Source: Setaria digitata
Lineage: Eukaryota; Nematoda; Chromadorea; Rhabditida; Setariidae
NCBI GenBank assembly: GCA_003640385.1
Contig: RCAB01000278.1
Span: forward strand, 1-64,000
DNA: 64,000 nt
Direction: 5' to 3'
Notes under the pieces: model-generated
Told to the model about the DNA's origin: nothing
What the model saw: only the letters and a program-made list of their open reading frames with translations
The model's database searches: none
Made by a program: the position numbers and the translations under genes
In this document: positions 10,301 to 23,582 of the stretch, piece by piece
Numbering within the stretch: position 1 is the stretch's first letter
Layout: every line of letters starts with the position of its first letter

Positions 10301-12873
10301 TATTCAGGTCATTTTTTTCTTTTTTTTTTCTTTTGGAAAAATTCACCGTAAAGTAAAAGTGATTTTTTGTTAAAATTATTATATATTAATAATAGCTACG
10401 TCTATAAATTACGATTAATTACTTATATTTCAGATATTTTTGAAAAAATTTGTTGCAAAAAATTAGTAAACAACGATTGTCAAAAAATTAACACAAATTA
10501 CTAAGGAGTAATTAATAAACCTCTTGATCCTTCGGTAATTAAACAACCAACACCATAAATACCAGTTGGATGAAATTGAATAAATTCCATATCAGTTGTT
10601 TGTAAGCCAGCACGAATGGCCATTGCATTACCGTCACCAGTGGTACTATGTGCTGTGGTACAACTAAAATATGCTCGGCCAAAACCGCCCGTTGCCAAGA
10701 TAGTAAATGGTGTACTGTAACGGTAAATTTATATTGTAAATTGTTATCTTTTAGCATATAGTTTTATTCAATTATCTCACCATTATAGTAGTAAGATGAT
10801 GTGATAATATATCACGGAATGATGATATTTCATTGAAAAATAAACAATATTGATAAATTATGATCATACTAAAGATTGCATTACTGTAGCATTTGTTTAG
10901 TGCATCATGATATTTGATTACTGCAATAGTAATACATCATCAAATGATGATATTTCATTAGAAAAAAAAATAACTGAAGTTACTGGAAACGATGAAATGT
11001 GCCATCTTCAAGATTCATCGCAATTACTCCAATACATTCTCCTTTATTCATCAATAAATCGAGCGCAAAAAATTCAATAAAATAATGACAGTGATACTGT
11101 AACGATGTACCATAAAGTGTATGAAGCATTGAATGACCGGTACGATCGGCTACAGCACATGTACTAAAGAAATGTGTTTTAATTTAGACTTTAAGAATGA
11201 TGAAGGAAATTATTTCAGATGTAAGAAAAAAAAAGCAGTTAATTAATATTTACTTAATGATTAAAGTAAAATGAGTGTCTAATGAAGGCAAGCCGTAAAT
11301 ATTTCTAGTATGGCAATGTAAAAATGTAATATTTCTAATATAATTTATAATTTATTCCTACTATAGATGGACGAATTAAAAGTTGTTACGAGAATAATTT
11401 TATATTTACAACAAATTTTGAAAACTTTTATGCGGATAACATAAATTTTTAATAAGTTAAATGATTTAATTTAGCTTAATTTATCAATATAATTTAGCTT
11501 AAAATACATTTGTCCTTTTTCAATAATTTCAAATCATTCATATAAATTTATGAAAAAGTAATATTGATACCGTTTGGCAACACCACCTTTTCCATAATTA
11601 TTACTTTGTCCACCGAATGAACGTTGATAAATTTTCCCTTCGGCTGTACGCGAAAATGGCATTCCATAGTTTTCCAATTCAATTACTGCTCGAATTGCAT
11701 CTTTTGTTAAATAATGTATAGCATTTTGGTCACCTAACCAATCACTACCTGTATGAACTTTGCATTTTAGTGTATTTCAACAAAGAAACCATTTGCAAAA
11801 AAAATTTTCGAAATGATAAAATGACTTAGGATTCACTTTTTTAATTATAGAAAGCGGTCAACAAAGTGTTTGTTAATCAGTTTTTTTTTTTTGATTGCTT
11901 AGATTTTAATCAAATAAAATGGCAAAGTTTATCATTGATATCATATAATAATCCTATGCAAATAATGGACCAAATGAAAATATTGCTTATTTTACTGTTT
12001 ACATATCACAAATAATTGACTATTTTTTCTGTTTCATTAATTGATTTAAAAAATACCAAATGATGACCTTTACCTTTTACAGTATCATAAAAATGCCATT
12101 TCCAGCTGTCGGGATTCATACTACCAATTGCTGCATTAATACCTCCTTGTGCAGCTACAGTATGCGATCTAGTTGGAAATAGTTTTGTTATTACTGCTAC
12201 TCGTAAGCCACCTTCACCAAGATGTGATGCTGCTCGAAGACCTGCTCCACCTAAATTAATTAATTACTGAAGTTTACACTTTGCCACATAATTAGCTTGC
12301 GGTTTAGGTAATAAGACAAGAACTAACTCTATTTCTTTGGCAAAAAAAAAAACCACCAATATGGCGGTAATCTTGATAAAAAAAAAAACGAAAATAAAAA
12401 GCTTTTGTTGAAAGTTTCACACATCCAATTTCTCATAAGATTGCATATTTAAAAAATAAAATTCAATAGAATACGTCACAGTCGCAGTTAAACTAATAAA
12501 ACTAATATTCTTATCATTTTAATAGCAAATTTTTTAATAAAAATATTGTTAATCAATTTCATCGGATCATAATAAATAATCATTTTGTGTGCTAATTATT
12601 GATGATTTTATCAAATGCTAACAAAATAAATCCTAAATTATTGTTCATTCATCATCAGTTTTGTAAGGTTTTTCTGATAAATTATTAGAAGTTTATCAGT
12701 TCATTCTAGAGGTCAAGTAACGGACCAGCCCCAACGACAACTGCATCGTAATTATGGTCAACGATAGTATAGTCGGCAATATTTGTTGTCTTCAGACGAC
12801 CAGTCATCATCATTGATGTCAGCTGATTCCAAACTGTTGCTTGATTTTTTAGAGCTCGTGCCACGCACAACAT
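7366..12873 (-). CDS. SDHA: Succinate dehydrogenase flavoprotein subunit, copy B (tandem paralogue)
   Basis: Second SDHA gene, same strand, upstream of copy A. Exons: 12873-12726, 12250-12074, 11748-11571, 11163-10984, 10714-10521, 10202-9996, 9862-9714, 9439-9321, 8928-8736, 8322-8128, 8045-7932 and a presumed last exon 7452-7366. Every exon length equals that of copy A (148, 177, 178, 180, 194, 207, 149, 119, 193, 195, 114, 87 nt), so the introns are in the same places. The protein keeps [37 protein letters not shown] and [10 protein letters not shown]. It differs at many other positions and uses more A/T-ending codons. The ATG follows TTTTAG by two bases. Odd point: the expected acceptor of the last exon reads CG (7453-7454) instead of AG; the nearest real AG upstream would make the first codon a stop, losing the last 28 residues. 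The last exon itself is conserved and ends in a stop. Identity secure; 3' end uncertain. Confidence 0.93.
7813..7868 (-). other. Hairpin inside SDHA copy B intron 11
   Basis: Two 24-base arms (7813-7836 and 7845-7868) pair at 22 of 24 positions around an 8-base loop. The arms begin ttttagctcc and end tgaagctaaaa. It sits in the 0.5 kb intron before the last exon of copy B. It could be a small transposon footprint or a structured RNA; a microRNA precursor would usually be slightly longer. Strand arbitrary. Confidence 0.5.
9634..9746. repeat. Assembly duplication around Ns at 9628 and 9688
   Basis: A 54-base block (9634-9687) is repeated at 9693-9746. It includes the donor-side 34 bases of SDHA copy B exon 7, so a fragment of that exon appears twice. 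Two single Ns (9628, 9688) border the left copy, as if a tiny contig had been inserted between two neighbours. Confidence 0.85.
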
Positions 12874-14626
12874 TTCTAAAATTTCAAAAAAATATTTTTG
12901 AAAAGAAGCCTAAACAAACTTGACAATACTCTTGAAACTGCAAGATTATGATTAAACTTAATCAGTCATTAGAATTTGCTCTTATATAATAGCACATCTA
13001 TAAAATAGAAATTATCAGCAAACACCTAAACTTACTACACCGGCCAACGTTTACTTTGATCAGAAGTCAGGTTATATATCTAATATAGGATTTGTATTTC
13101 ACCTTCAGAAAATTTGCATACAATAAATCAATGCACGTCTGCAGCTCTTTGTTTTATTCTTTGCATCACTTTTTTTTTTTTATCGTTTTTTCTCTCTTAG
13201 TTATATTTGGAAGTCAGAAGTTTTGGTTGAAATTTTCTCCACTATACATACTGGTGTAAATAAAATACTACACTTGCTACAGTGATCATAGTTTGAAATG
13301 ATTTTAGGTTAATTTAACTGTAAAATGCTGTTTAATTCAAGTGAATACAAGCTCGAATATACATTTACAAATTAGAACACTTTATCTATTCCAGTGCTGT
13401 GATAAATTGGATAATGTTAAATTTGCTTAATACTGTAATTGTCACCGTAATATGGCAAATAGTTTTATTTTAGGCAAGCATAACTGCGACATTGTTTCTT
13501 ACTTTGAAAAAGACATGTTGTCACAAGTAGAAGAGAAGACTGTAGTTGCTATCGCAATTAGACTATGGTAAATAGCATTATTTTAGGTGAGCTTAATCGT
13601 GAAATTGTTGTTTCTTTTGAAATGAATACATGCTTAAATATATTTCCATAAACGAGTTAGCATAAGCAAGAAAAAGAATTATATCATTTTAAGCTAATTT
13701 AATTGGTAAAATTGCTCCTTGTTTTGCAACTTGCTCTTTTAAAAATTAACATATATAAGTTTATTCCATTCACTGGATCAAAATAATACAAATTGACCGA
13801 TCACTATAAACAAATAGACCCGCTTATCAGGGATATTTGTATAGGAAATCGCGAAAGTAGTATGATCCATCGAATAAATACTGTCGTCTAAATAAATATA
13901 AAATATTCCATTAACAAATAAGCACAGTTCTATTACACATCTTACTAATTACATCAATTTTAACAAAAATAGAATCACAATACAAATAATAAATAAAAAA
14001 AATGTGAGATGATAATTAACAATTGTTTTATCATATTGTATCATTGTGTATTGCAAAGCAAAACAAGTATAAAAAAAAAAAATTGTACACAAAAAAAAAA
14101 AAAAATGAAATGGAATTAATTAAACTAACTGATTTAAAACTATGGGAGAAAATTTGAAAGCGAACATCAAAATAACAAAAACTTTTTCTCTTTTTATAAT
14201 GCAAAAAATATTGTTTCCTTTTTCCTTGTTAAATTTCATGCATTAAAAAAGAAGTTTTTTAAAATTTGAAAATAACTGAATTTGAAACTTTCAAATTTTC
14301 TTAAAATTACATTTTATAGATGTCAAAGCTCTGAATTTTCTCATCGTCGGTTGATTCAAATGGCCAGTAACAAGTAAACGATAAATTTTCCCAGAAAAGC
14401 CATAGAGAAAACGAGAGAGAGGTAGTGTGAATGATGTACACCGTGGAACTTATATTTAATCATATTTATAATTTTATGAGTGAAAAAAGAAATTGATAAT
14501 GAATGAAATAAAAAAGAAGTTTGTTCAATCTAAATTCAAACATCAATTTTAGGGCAAAAAAGAAAAAGATCAATTAAAATTATAATCATATCGATTATAA
14601 ATTAAGCTGAATAAAATGTTTCTTTC
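12874..14626. other. Spacer between SDHA copy B and the SLC17 gene
   Basis: No coding exon recognised. It should hold the promoter of SDHA copy B and the 3' UTR of the transporter. Weak internal repeats occur: about 50 bases around 13450-13500 (atggcaaatagttttatttt) recur in diverged form at 13563-13615 (atggtaaatagcattatttt). Confidence 0.45.
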
Positions 14627-17415
14627 CTAAACAGGTGTTGGAAGAGTTTCAGCAAGATATTCTGATGATGCTACTGTTTCAGAATTCTTGCTACTGGCAT
14701 TAGTTTCAGTGTTTTTTTGTGATGCCGATGATTCTTTAAGTTTCGGAATTGCCCATTTTTGCAGATCAGCAGAACCCCAAATTGTGAAAAATATCACTGG
14801 TAAGAAAGCAACAAGTGCTGATATCGTATACAAAAGTTTCCACTGATCACCCGAACCAGACCATGAATGTAGAATTAAGCCATTTGTTAGCTTATTTACG
14901 ATGCTTAAATTATCATTTATTCATCAAGATTTTTTTTTTTTTTCTTTTTATAACCTATCTGATAAATGTAAAACTTTTCAAGGCTAACTTTATTCAAAAT
15001 TAATTTATCAATTAATAAAATAATTAAATCTCCTTTCTCAAATATTTCAAAATTCAGATAAATGCTCAAAATATATTTTTCAAACTTTCTATCCAAGAAT
15101 AAACTACATTAAAGCAATAAGCCAAATGGAAAGCGAAAAAAAATTTTTTTCTTATCAGTAATTAACAAAATTCATTAGTTGTGCAAAATTTGCATTGTGT
15201 TATGTTATTTTAAGAAAGAAAGAGAAATAAAATAACGAACTTGGCAATATGACCAGCAGAAAAAGCAATTCCTGTAATAGAACCCGTATAAGCTGGACCA
15301 ATTTGTAGCAATGAAGTGAAAACACCTGGCGTATGTAAGCCTGAAAAAAAAAAAAAAAAAATGTATATATATAAATTTTGAAAAATTATTTTAACATTTT
15401 CGCAAAAATTATTTATTATCATTTCTTTTTTTGCAATTTAATCATTCATTAAAAATTACTAATTAATAACTGAAATAGTAATATCAATTCAGTTATTGAA
15501 TTTTATCAAAAAGTTACAAATAATATGTATTAGCAAAAAAAATTTTATAATTAAATTAAATTAAATAATTTACCAGCAAATGCATTTGCAACACAGATCA
15601 CTATTAGCGCTAGAATACTTTGTCTCAATAATGGTATTAGAAAAAGGCCAAGTGCAAGTCCCACTGAACCAATACCATTAAAAGTTTTCACAAGTGTTGT
15701 TCGTCCCAAAAGACAACAACCAGTCTTACGAGCACTTAGATAAGATGATAAGGATGATGATAGATTCTTACTAATCCATAATGCTAGTAATGGTAATGCC
15801 GAATATAGCGTACTACGTACATCTGATAAGTGGAGTACTTCTTTCATATACATTGGTAACAGCTAAAAATATCATTTTAAATAATTTATTTAAAAAAAAA
15901 AAAACAAAACAAAAGTTTATAAAATATTCAAAAAAAAAAAAAAATTGTTTTTCCTTTATAAAATTATTTATTTGAAAAAGAATTTTTTTTTTTGTTTTTA
16001 GGAAAAGAGAAGAACAAAAAAGTCTTAAGTCAATAACTGTATAAATGAGTATTAATTAATTATAAGTTTGAAAAAGTAAGAAAAAAAAAAACAAAATAAA
16101 TAAATAAAGATTGATAATTGTTCACTTACAGTTGTAGTAATCACAAGTGGATATTCTTGACAAACCACCGCTAATATTCCCGCAATAAAAGGGCGAGATA
16201 CTAATAATTGTCTCCATGGCGTATTTTTTCGTTCTTTTCTCTCAAAAAAGAAAATAATAATAACAATAATAATAATAACAATAATAATAATAACAATAAT
16301 AATAATAACAATAATAATAATAAATGAACTTCAATAACTTTGAGATGAACTTAAAATTTTAGTTTTTTTTTTTTTTTAAACATAAAATTTAATGATTGCT
16401 TTGTTTTGGTAAAACGTTTTATAATTATGCAAAGTACATTTCAGATATTTTTATCATTAAATGTGAATATTTTTTTTTTTATTGAATACTTCTTTCATTA
16501 GGATGCTAAAAACTGATATTATCAGTTAAAAAATTAAGTAGTATTAAATTAGACAAACTTCACCACTTCGTGACACAGTTAAATTAGGATATTTTAAAAT
16601 TCTCCAAAAGAATTTTATATTAATTTAATTTAATTTCTTTTTGCCAAAAAGAATTAAAATGAATTTATTTCTTTAAATTTTTGCATAAATTTATTCTTCA
16701 AAGCAAACTTTTAAAATTGCATGCTTTCATAGTGAGTGAAAAAAAAAAAAAAAGAAAAGAAAATATTACCTTTCCAAGTGATTCTTCGCTAATTTTCCGC
16801 AAAATGTACAACTTTTCTTCATTTTTAACACAATAATGTTTTGATGGCTTATCAGCTGACAGAACTAACCAAATGAATAGCATAAGTACAGCAATTACAG
16901 ATGATATATAAAATGTAAATTTCCAGCTACCGAATGTTTCTTTTCTAAGGCATATCCAACCGGATACTGGTAATATTAGTAAACTTCCTGAAATTTTATA
17001 TATTTTAATTTTATACTTTGTATAAAATGTGAGCCCAATTTTTGATCAGTTAAATAATTTCGTCTGTTTTCTTCTTGCTGCTAAACACTTGCAAGAAAGG
17101 AAAAAAATAATAATAATAATAAGAATTGAAATATTTGAAAATTTATTTATGATGTGAGATAAGTTCGAATTTTTATCATTTCATATTGATTTATTTGCGA
17201 TAAGAAAATGAAAAATGAAAGAAGAAAATGACTTTTAACTTTCGTTTCACCCTTTTTTTTTTTCCTACAATTAAATCATTTCACTACTGAACCAGTTTCT
17301 TTAATTGATTAAGACAGTTTATCAGTTAGTTAATTCGAATGGTCACTAAATAAAATTTAATTTGTAATAAATGCATAGTTTGCGCTCCTAATGAAACCAA
17401 TAACAAACAAAATTC

Positions 17416-17452
<37 letters not shown>

Positions 17453-19610
17453 AAAATTTTAATAATATATATCAAAATTGCTATCCAACCAATTTGTCGT
17501 CCACCAGTGATAAATCCAATAGCAAATGATCGTTCCTTTGGTGGAAACCATCGTACAATCATTGAACTAATAGATGGTGTTAATAAAGCATCAGCGATAC
17601 CACAAAGTATTCGAGAACTAATTGCAAAAATAATATGTTTATTAGCCAAAAGCGGTAACATCATATTACTAATTATTGTAATAATGAGAGCCAAAGCTAC
17701 TGTCCATTTGCCGTTTAAACGATCTGCTTGTGGACCAGTTATTAGCATAAAAAGTGAGCCAACATTTTGCGCACATAATACCATACCTAAAAGAAAAAAA
17801 AAATGTTGATAATTATTAAAAATAATAATAAGATAATTATTAATTATTAAAAATAGTAATAAAATCAACAAATTATCAAGAATACATTATAACATTTGTT
17901 AAATAGCCTATATATGATTCATTATTGCAATAAATTAATGATAATACTACATTTATTGATTTTGTACATGATTAATTAAACTGATAAATTAGTGATAATA
18001 CTGTATAAGTTAGTTTCATTTTAAGGCCAAAAAAAAAAAAATATATTGCACCTTGTTGAAACATTGTCCAGTTTAATCTTTCATCAGCATGACAAGATTT
18101 CACTTCAATATAATTCCGATTATCGGCAGTATTTGATTTTGAGATACGAATTGAATCAAACTTATTACTGATTTCAGTTTTTGACATTGCATTAGGTATG
18201 CATGGTGGAATAATTCGGTCTGAACCATTCATCAATTTGCTCATGCTGTTTTGATTTCTGAATTACTGTATCATTATCATTTATAAAGATTAATTTAAAA
18301 AAAAAAAAAAAGAGTTTGAATTTTGAAAACACTAATTAAACAGTGCAATCGAATTGAAATACAATTGTATTACTAGTAGAATGCAACTAAAAATATCATT
18401 TAATGTATTTTTAAAATTTTCCAAAATTTTTTTTTTTTTTTTTTAGAATTTTCCAATTTTAAAAATATCAGTATATTCTTTGGAATGAAATATTTTTCAA
18501 ACAAATCTAAATTATTTAAGTAATTTTATATAGCTAACGAAGCATTTATTTCTTTTATTAATGGCTGATAAAAGCAATCAAGAAAAAAAAAACTCTCTTA
18601 TCGCCTATTTTAATTAGCTGATTTATATTTATCGTTTCTTTTTTCTTTTCTCATTTCATTTATCATACTTCTCTTCGTCTTTTTTTCTTGTCCCCTTCTC
18701 CGCACTTCAACTTGTCATTTTTATACCTTTGAACCGGTTTTAATTTTGTTAAAATCTTTACTACGAAATGATTTATCCGAACAAATTTTCTGCTCATTTA
18801 ATTATCACCAAAGGAAACAAGTGGTTAAAAGCGTAATGAATTAAGAATAAGTAATTTGTATTCATCAAAATTTCTGTTCCCATTTCACATTTCCAAAATC
18901 ACTGATTAATTAAAATGAAAAAAAAAAAAAAAAACAAGAGCAAAATTAGAGATGAAATTGATTAAATAAATCTTTGAGAAGTATTTACTAATACTATTTG
19001 ATAAGTCGGTCGATGAAATTACGCCTATCATTAGAAATTATCATTTATCAACTGTTTTAAAAGTCTCAGCGTTTTGACTGATCAAAAAAGTTTCCTTATT
19101 GTTTGAATATTATCGCATATTACAATGGTTAATTGTTAGAATTACAATATAGTTAGTATAAATTAAAAATAAAAAACACTTAAAATATATTATTTTTCTT
19201 TCTCAAAAAAAAAAAAATCAGAAAATATTATAATTCCATTGAATTATATTGCCATTTTAATCAATACCAATTTCATTAAACACTTTGTAAAAGTAAAGGA
19301 TAAAAAATTACCGTAAAATCCTTGAATTGGCCATGTTATCATCATTATCTTTTGTTACCATGCAAACGAGTGATCCGGCAAGATTTGTCGTTGTTACTGA
19401 TAACGCCATTAAGCATGATGACATTAATATAGCAATCATCATACGCATTGTAAATAAATATCGAAATTTATGATGTATTGTTGATTTTTCTGATTCCTTA
19501 TCATTATCAACATTTATGGTACTTAATGGTACTTGTTGAGTGATCGTTAAATTTTCGACTCTTCTATTGTTGCTTACTGCTTCGCTCACTGTTGGTATTA
19601 TTTGAACCAT
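14627..19610 (-). CDS. SLC17-family (sialin/vesicular glutamate/phosphate-type) transporter
   Basis: Major facilitator superfamily anion transporter, predicted in the plasma or vesicle membrane. Eight exons: 19610-19312, 18257-18052, 17786-17490, 16987-16770, 16240-16130, 15862-15574, 15340-15241, 14903-14627. They sum to 1797 nt, or 598 residues, with all phases matching. Order of features: cytoplasmic N-terminus of about 50 residues; first membrane helix around MMIAILMSSCLMALSV; a long hydrophilic loop (exon 2) as in SLC17 proteins; GSLFMLITGPQADRLNGKW, the loop 2-3 motif; RILCGIADALLTPSISSMI and RWFPPKERS, which fit the SLC17 RWxPPxER signature; GLHTPGVFTSLLQIGPAYTG; SAGHIANIVNKLTNG; last helix FLPVIFFTIWG; and a Ser/Thr/Glu-rich tail of about 40 residues. 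The start ATG follows TTTGTTTAG by one base, a likely spliced-leader site. Family call is firm; substrate cannot be told. Confidence 0.9.
16253..16322 (+). repeat. AAT/AAC trinucleotide microsatellite
   Basis: About 70 bases of (aat)n interrupted regularly by aac, in an intron of the SLC17 gene just upstream of exon 5. Confidence 0.85.
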
Positions 19611-19639
19611 CCTAAACAAAATCAGATAAAAATAAAAGA

Positions 19640-19880
19640 AAAATGATAGCAACAATGATAATAAAAGCAATAATAATAACAATAATAATGACAACAGTGA
19701 TAATAATAATGGTAATAATAATAATAACAATAACAATAGCGATAATTATAATGGCAATAATTGCAAATTATAGTAATGCTTATAATAGCAACATTAATAA
19801 TGGTAATATCAATAGTAATAATACTAAGAACAGTAATAACAATATCAACAGCAACAACAACAATAACAACAATAGCAAAT
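19640..19880 (+). repeat. Degenerate AAT/AAC/GAT trinucleotide tract upstream of SLC17
   Basis: About 240 bases dominated by ata, aat, aac, gat and gta triplets, directly upstream of the SLC17 start. It is open on both strands (Ile/Met-rich one way, Leu-rich the other), which is a result of the repeat and not coding evidence. Confidence 0.75.
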
Positions 19881-22800
19881 GTTAATTAGTTGAATTACAA
19901 ATGAGGAAAAGCTTGACAGCATGAATCTACTAATTAGACATACCTCTAAACAGGTTAAATACAATCAGAAATATAAGCATACTCTAAGCGATGATTCCTA
20001 TGAAATTATTTATTTATTATTTCCGTACATTCATTAATTTCAAATTCAAATTACATTAAATACTTAACTGCTTAACGATTTATATTTCTTATTTTCAAAA
20101 TTCCATCACTACTGTTGATTATATGAATATTTTTATATAATAATCCATTGAAAATAATTTGAAATCAAATTTGTGAATTGTAGATTTTCAAACTTTTTTT
20201 TTTGTAATAAAAAAATGTGCAAAAATTTTTCAAAATTTGTAGAATTATGTCCTTTATCTTTTAATTATTAGCTGTTTTTATTTACTGCTTTAGTTTCAAG
20301 CATTTTTTTCGTTCTTTCTTTTTTTTTTTTTTTTTTTTTTTTTTGAAAAAAAGTCACAATACTTGATTAATAACATTTCTCGGAACAGTTAAATTCCTTT
20401 TATTCTTTCGTTTCTTTAAGCTAGCAATTTTTGGAAATATATATATATCGTTGTCATTCGTTTACTCAAAATTAAATCATCTCAAATAATTCACTTTCAC
20501 AAATTCAGAATCGAAGAATATACTCATAATGTCAATGACATAACTGTGTAAGAAAAAATGTACATTTAATTATCAAATTTTATAAACGAAATAGACCACC
20601 ATTTTTTTTAACATGTATATTTTTTACCGCTAATTTATACACATATACTTTTCAATTTATTCCAGTTTTTTATTTTATAAATTGTACTGCAAATGCTCAA
20701 ATATTTGTTTAAGTAAAATTCTGGAATTTTTTTTTTCTTTTTAGATATAGCAGGAAATTGCACTTCTACTTATTTCATAAAACTTTTAGTCAATAAACTT
20801 GTCTGGGTAAGAAAAAAGTAAAAAGAAAAACGAAAAGTGAATCAAATTTCTCGTCTTTTTTTATCATTCATTTGCAATTTTTAATTCTTATTGCGTAATT
20901 TTCTTTATAAAAAAAAAAAAAAAATTAACTGATAATTGTTGATATTCCGATGAAGAAATAAGTAACATAATTAAAAAATGATTTATGTAAAAAATTCTTC
21001 ACAGCAAACTAAATCGTAATAAAATTTAATCTAACACTACTTTTAACCAGTCTTGTTAATTCAAATTAAGCATCTTTTATCTTTTTCTTTTTTGATTATA
21101 TCCTTAAATTTGGATTGGAAAACGAAATTTTATACAGAAAATCAATTTAGTCTTTCTTTTTTTTGAAATCAACTAATATTATTTAAAAAAATTAAAAAGT
21201 AGCAATATTTTGTAGGAAAAATTGAAATGGATAAATGACAAAACATCAGAAGAAGGCAAGGCAATCTTTGAAATGTTTTCCTTCTCCTTTTTTCATTTTT
21301 GTTTTTATTTATTTATTCATTTATTTATTTGTTTATTTATTTATTTATTTATTTTTCGAAAGATTATTGCAATGTCTCAAATCTCAAAAATTTTCCTATT
21401 GTTACAGAACAAGACTAAATAAAAGAACCTTTTTTTGAAGGCAAAAGAAAAGAGCTAAGCGTTAATTATTGCTTAAAAATAATTTTCATTTATTTAAAAA
21501 AAATACAAAAAAAGAAAGGAGAACATAAAAGAAAAAATTATTTTTTTTTGCAATTTTCTTACATTTCGATAATTTTTACTAGCATTTTTACAGAAAAAAT
21601 AAAAATAAAAAATAATTGTGCTTTTTTTCTTCAACGATTTCTACATATCCAAGCATTTCTTATCAATACTTTTCTTGCAATAAAAAAAAAATATTTTCCT
21701 TTTTTTTACTAACCCATTTTTAATAAATGGAATAATTTTTGCTCTTATTTATTTATATAAAGATATTTTTCTTTTTTTTTTCTTTTTGTGGAACATTTAC
21801 TATGCATACAAAATAATTTCATTCATACTTTTTTTTTTTTTCTTTTCAATACATAAAATAATATTTTAGAAAAACTTTCCTCCTTTTTTTTTTCTAAAAA
21901 TTTCTACTTGTTTGTATAATTTCTACATATTTTTCCATTTTTTTTTTCTTCGCGTGTAAAATCTTCCTTCAATAATTCTAATTTTAAAAACAATACGAAA
22001 ATTGAAGCGACGTTGAGTGCAAGAACAAAATGAATGATGAAAGACTGTAAAAAGTTTCGAGTAATGAAGTGAAAAATTTTTTTGGGAAAAAAATAAATTT
22101 AATAAAAAGCAAAAGCAAAAAAAAAAAAGGAAAAAGAAGTGAAAAACTCCATAAAAATTTCCCTATAAATGACAATGTAACAACAGTTTTCCTCTAATGT
22201 CGCATTATTATAATTGCATAAAATCTTTTCAATGATTCACTTATTTTCATTTTCAAACAATAACATATTTTCCCAAAATGATCGTTAATTTTTGAACCAT
22301 TATGTGTGTTTGATTGTATAAACAAAAACATATATATATATATATAATTTATGATAATTAATTAATTTATCAATTAATCTCATGTTTAAATGGTGAGAAT
22401 GTTTGTTGATAAATATTTTTTTTTTTTTTTATTCTTTTTGTAATTAATTTTCGTTGCAAAAATATGCAAAAAGCAAAAAAAAAATAAATAATTTTCTTAA
22501 TTGCACTTTCATTCATTTTGATTATTTAAAACACTTTAAAGTTGTGGTTTTATTAGTTTTTAATTTTAATTATTTATTTGAGAAACTTTCGCAGTTGTAA
22601 AATGAAAGTACAAAAAAATTTCTTATTATTGTTAGTGATTATTTATTATATTATTCATCATTTGCCGTTCATTATTCTTAATTAATTAATATTATTAGTA
22701 GGAGTTGTTTAGTTATCAAATTACAACGCTGATAGCGTATTTCGGCATTAACTTCATCGCTTTTGTTTTACTTTTATGAATGTATTTTATCATTAATAAT

Positions 22801-23399
22801 TACATAATGAATCATAAATGTACTTTTCGTCAATGCACCGATAATTTATCTATTTGCTGTAATTTCATCGTTATTAATTTACAAAATATTTAATATTAAG
22901 ATGATAATTAGAATTATAGTTGTACCAAATACTATCATTCTTTGTCATCATCATTTTTACATCGTTTGGTTTAATAATTACAATAATTATGGTAATTATC
23001 ATTACGATAATTGTTATTAATGAAAAAGTCAATTTTCAAAAAGGGATGTTTCGCATCATAAAAAATGATGACTTCGTTTACTGCAAATTAATTCTTTTAC
23101 CAAAGCAAAAAATGCAGCAGCTGTTTCAAAGAATTTAAAATAAGAAACAAAATTTGAAATTTAAGAAGGACGAAAACAATCATCAATCTTCTATTATTTA
23201 ATTTGAACAATTTCAATTTAAGATAAAAATGGACTGTTTCTTTTGTTTTTTTTTTCTTCGTAGGCTAATTTAAATTGAAGAAAATTTTTAAAAGGAAAAA
23301 GAAGATGCTAAAGTGTTTACTTCTTTGTAACATAGTAGCACGAGTTTAGAGAAATAAGGGAAACAGAATTTAAACGAACTTGCAATAACTTAACAATAA

Positions 23400-23582
23400 T
23401 TAATTAATTAACGCTGCGACAACTGTAGCAAAACAATAAATAAGAGCAATTACTGGTACAATTATAATAATTAAAGTTCTTGCAAGTATGGTGGCAATAA
23501 TTAAAGCAATAATAATTTGTTTCTCATTTATTTTAGTTTTTCGAATAATAAAAGTTAATAAAGCAATTGCTAGTTGGAACAT
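23400..23582 (-). CDS. Small hydrophobic ORF or exon, unrecognised
   Basis: A 60-codon frame from ATG (23582) to TAA (23400-23402). It differs from nearby frames: it is not a homopolymer product, and it uses varied codons for Ala, Val, Thr, Arg and Leu. It predicts two membrane-spanning stretches (QLAIALLTFII near the start; IIIALIIATILART followed by LIIIIVPVIALIYCF) separated by a basic linker RKTKINEK. A possible splice acceptor (CCAACTAG) lies within the first codons, so it could be a last exon. No family recognised; it could be chance in AT-rich DNA. Confidence 0.2.
   Translation of the reverse strand: MFQLAIALLTFIIRKTKINEKQIIIALIIATILARTLIIIIVPVIALIYCFATVVAALIN

Noticed and set aside
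7366..19610. SLC17 and the SDHA genes as one nematode operon
   Set aside because: All are on the same strand, but spacers are about 1.8 kb, longer than usual operon spacing, and each start has its own SL-like acceptor, which does not discriminate between outcomes.
19308..19736. Leu-rich N-terminal extension of SLC17 exon 1
   Set aside because: The extension is the complement of a trinucleotide repeat and lies upstream of a good spliced-leader acceptor and ATG at 19610.
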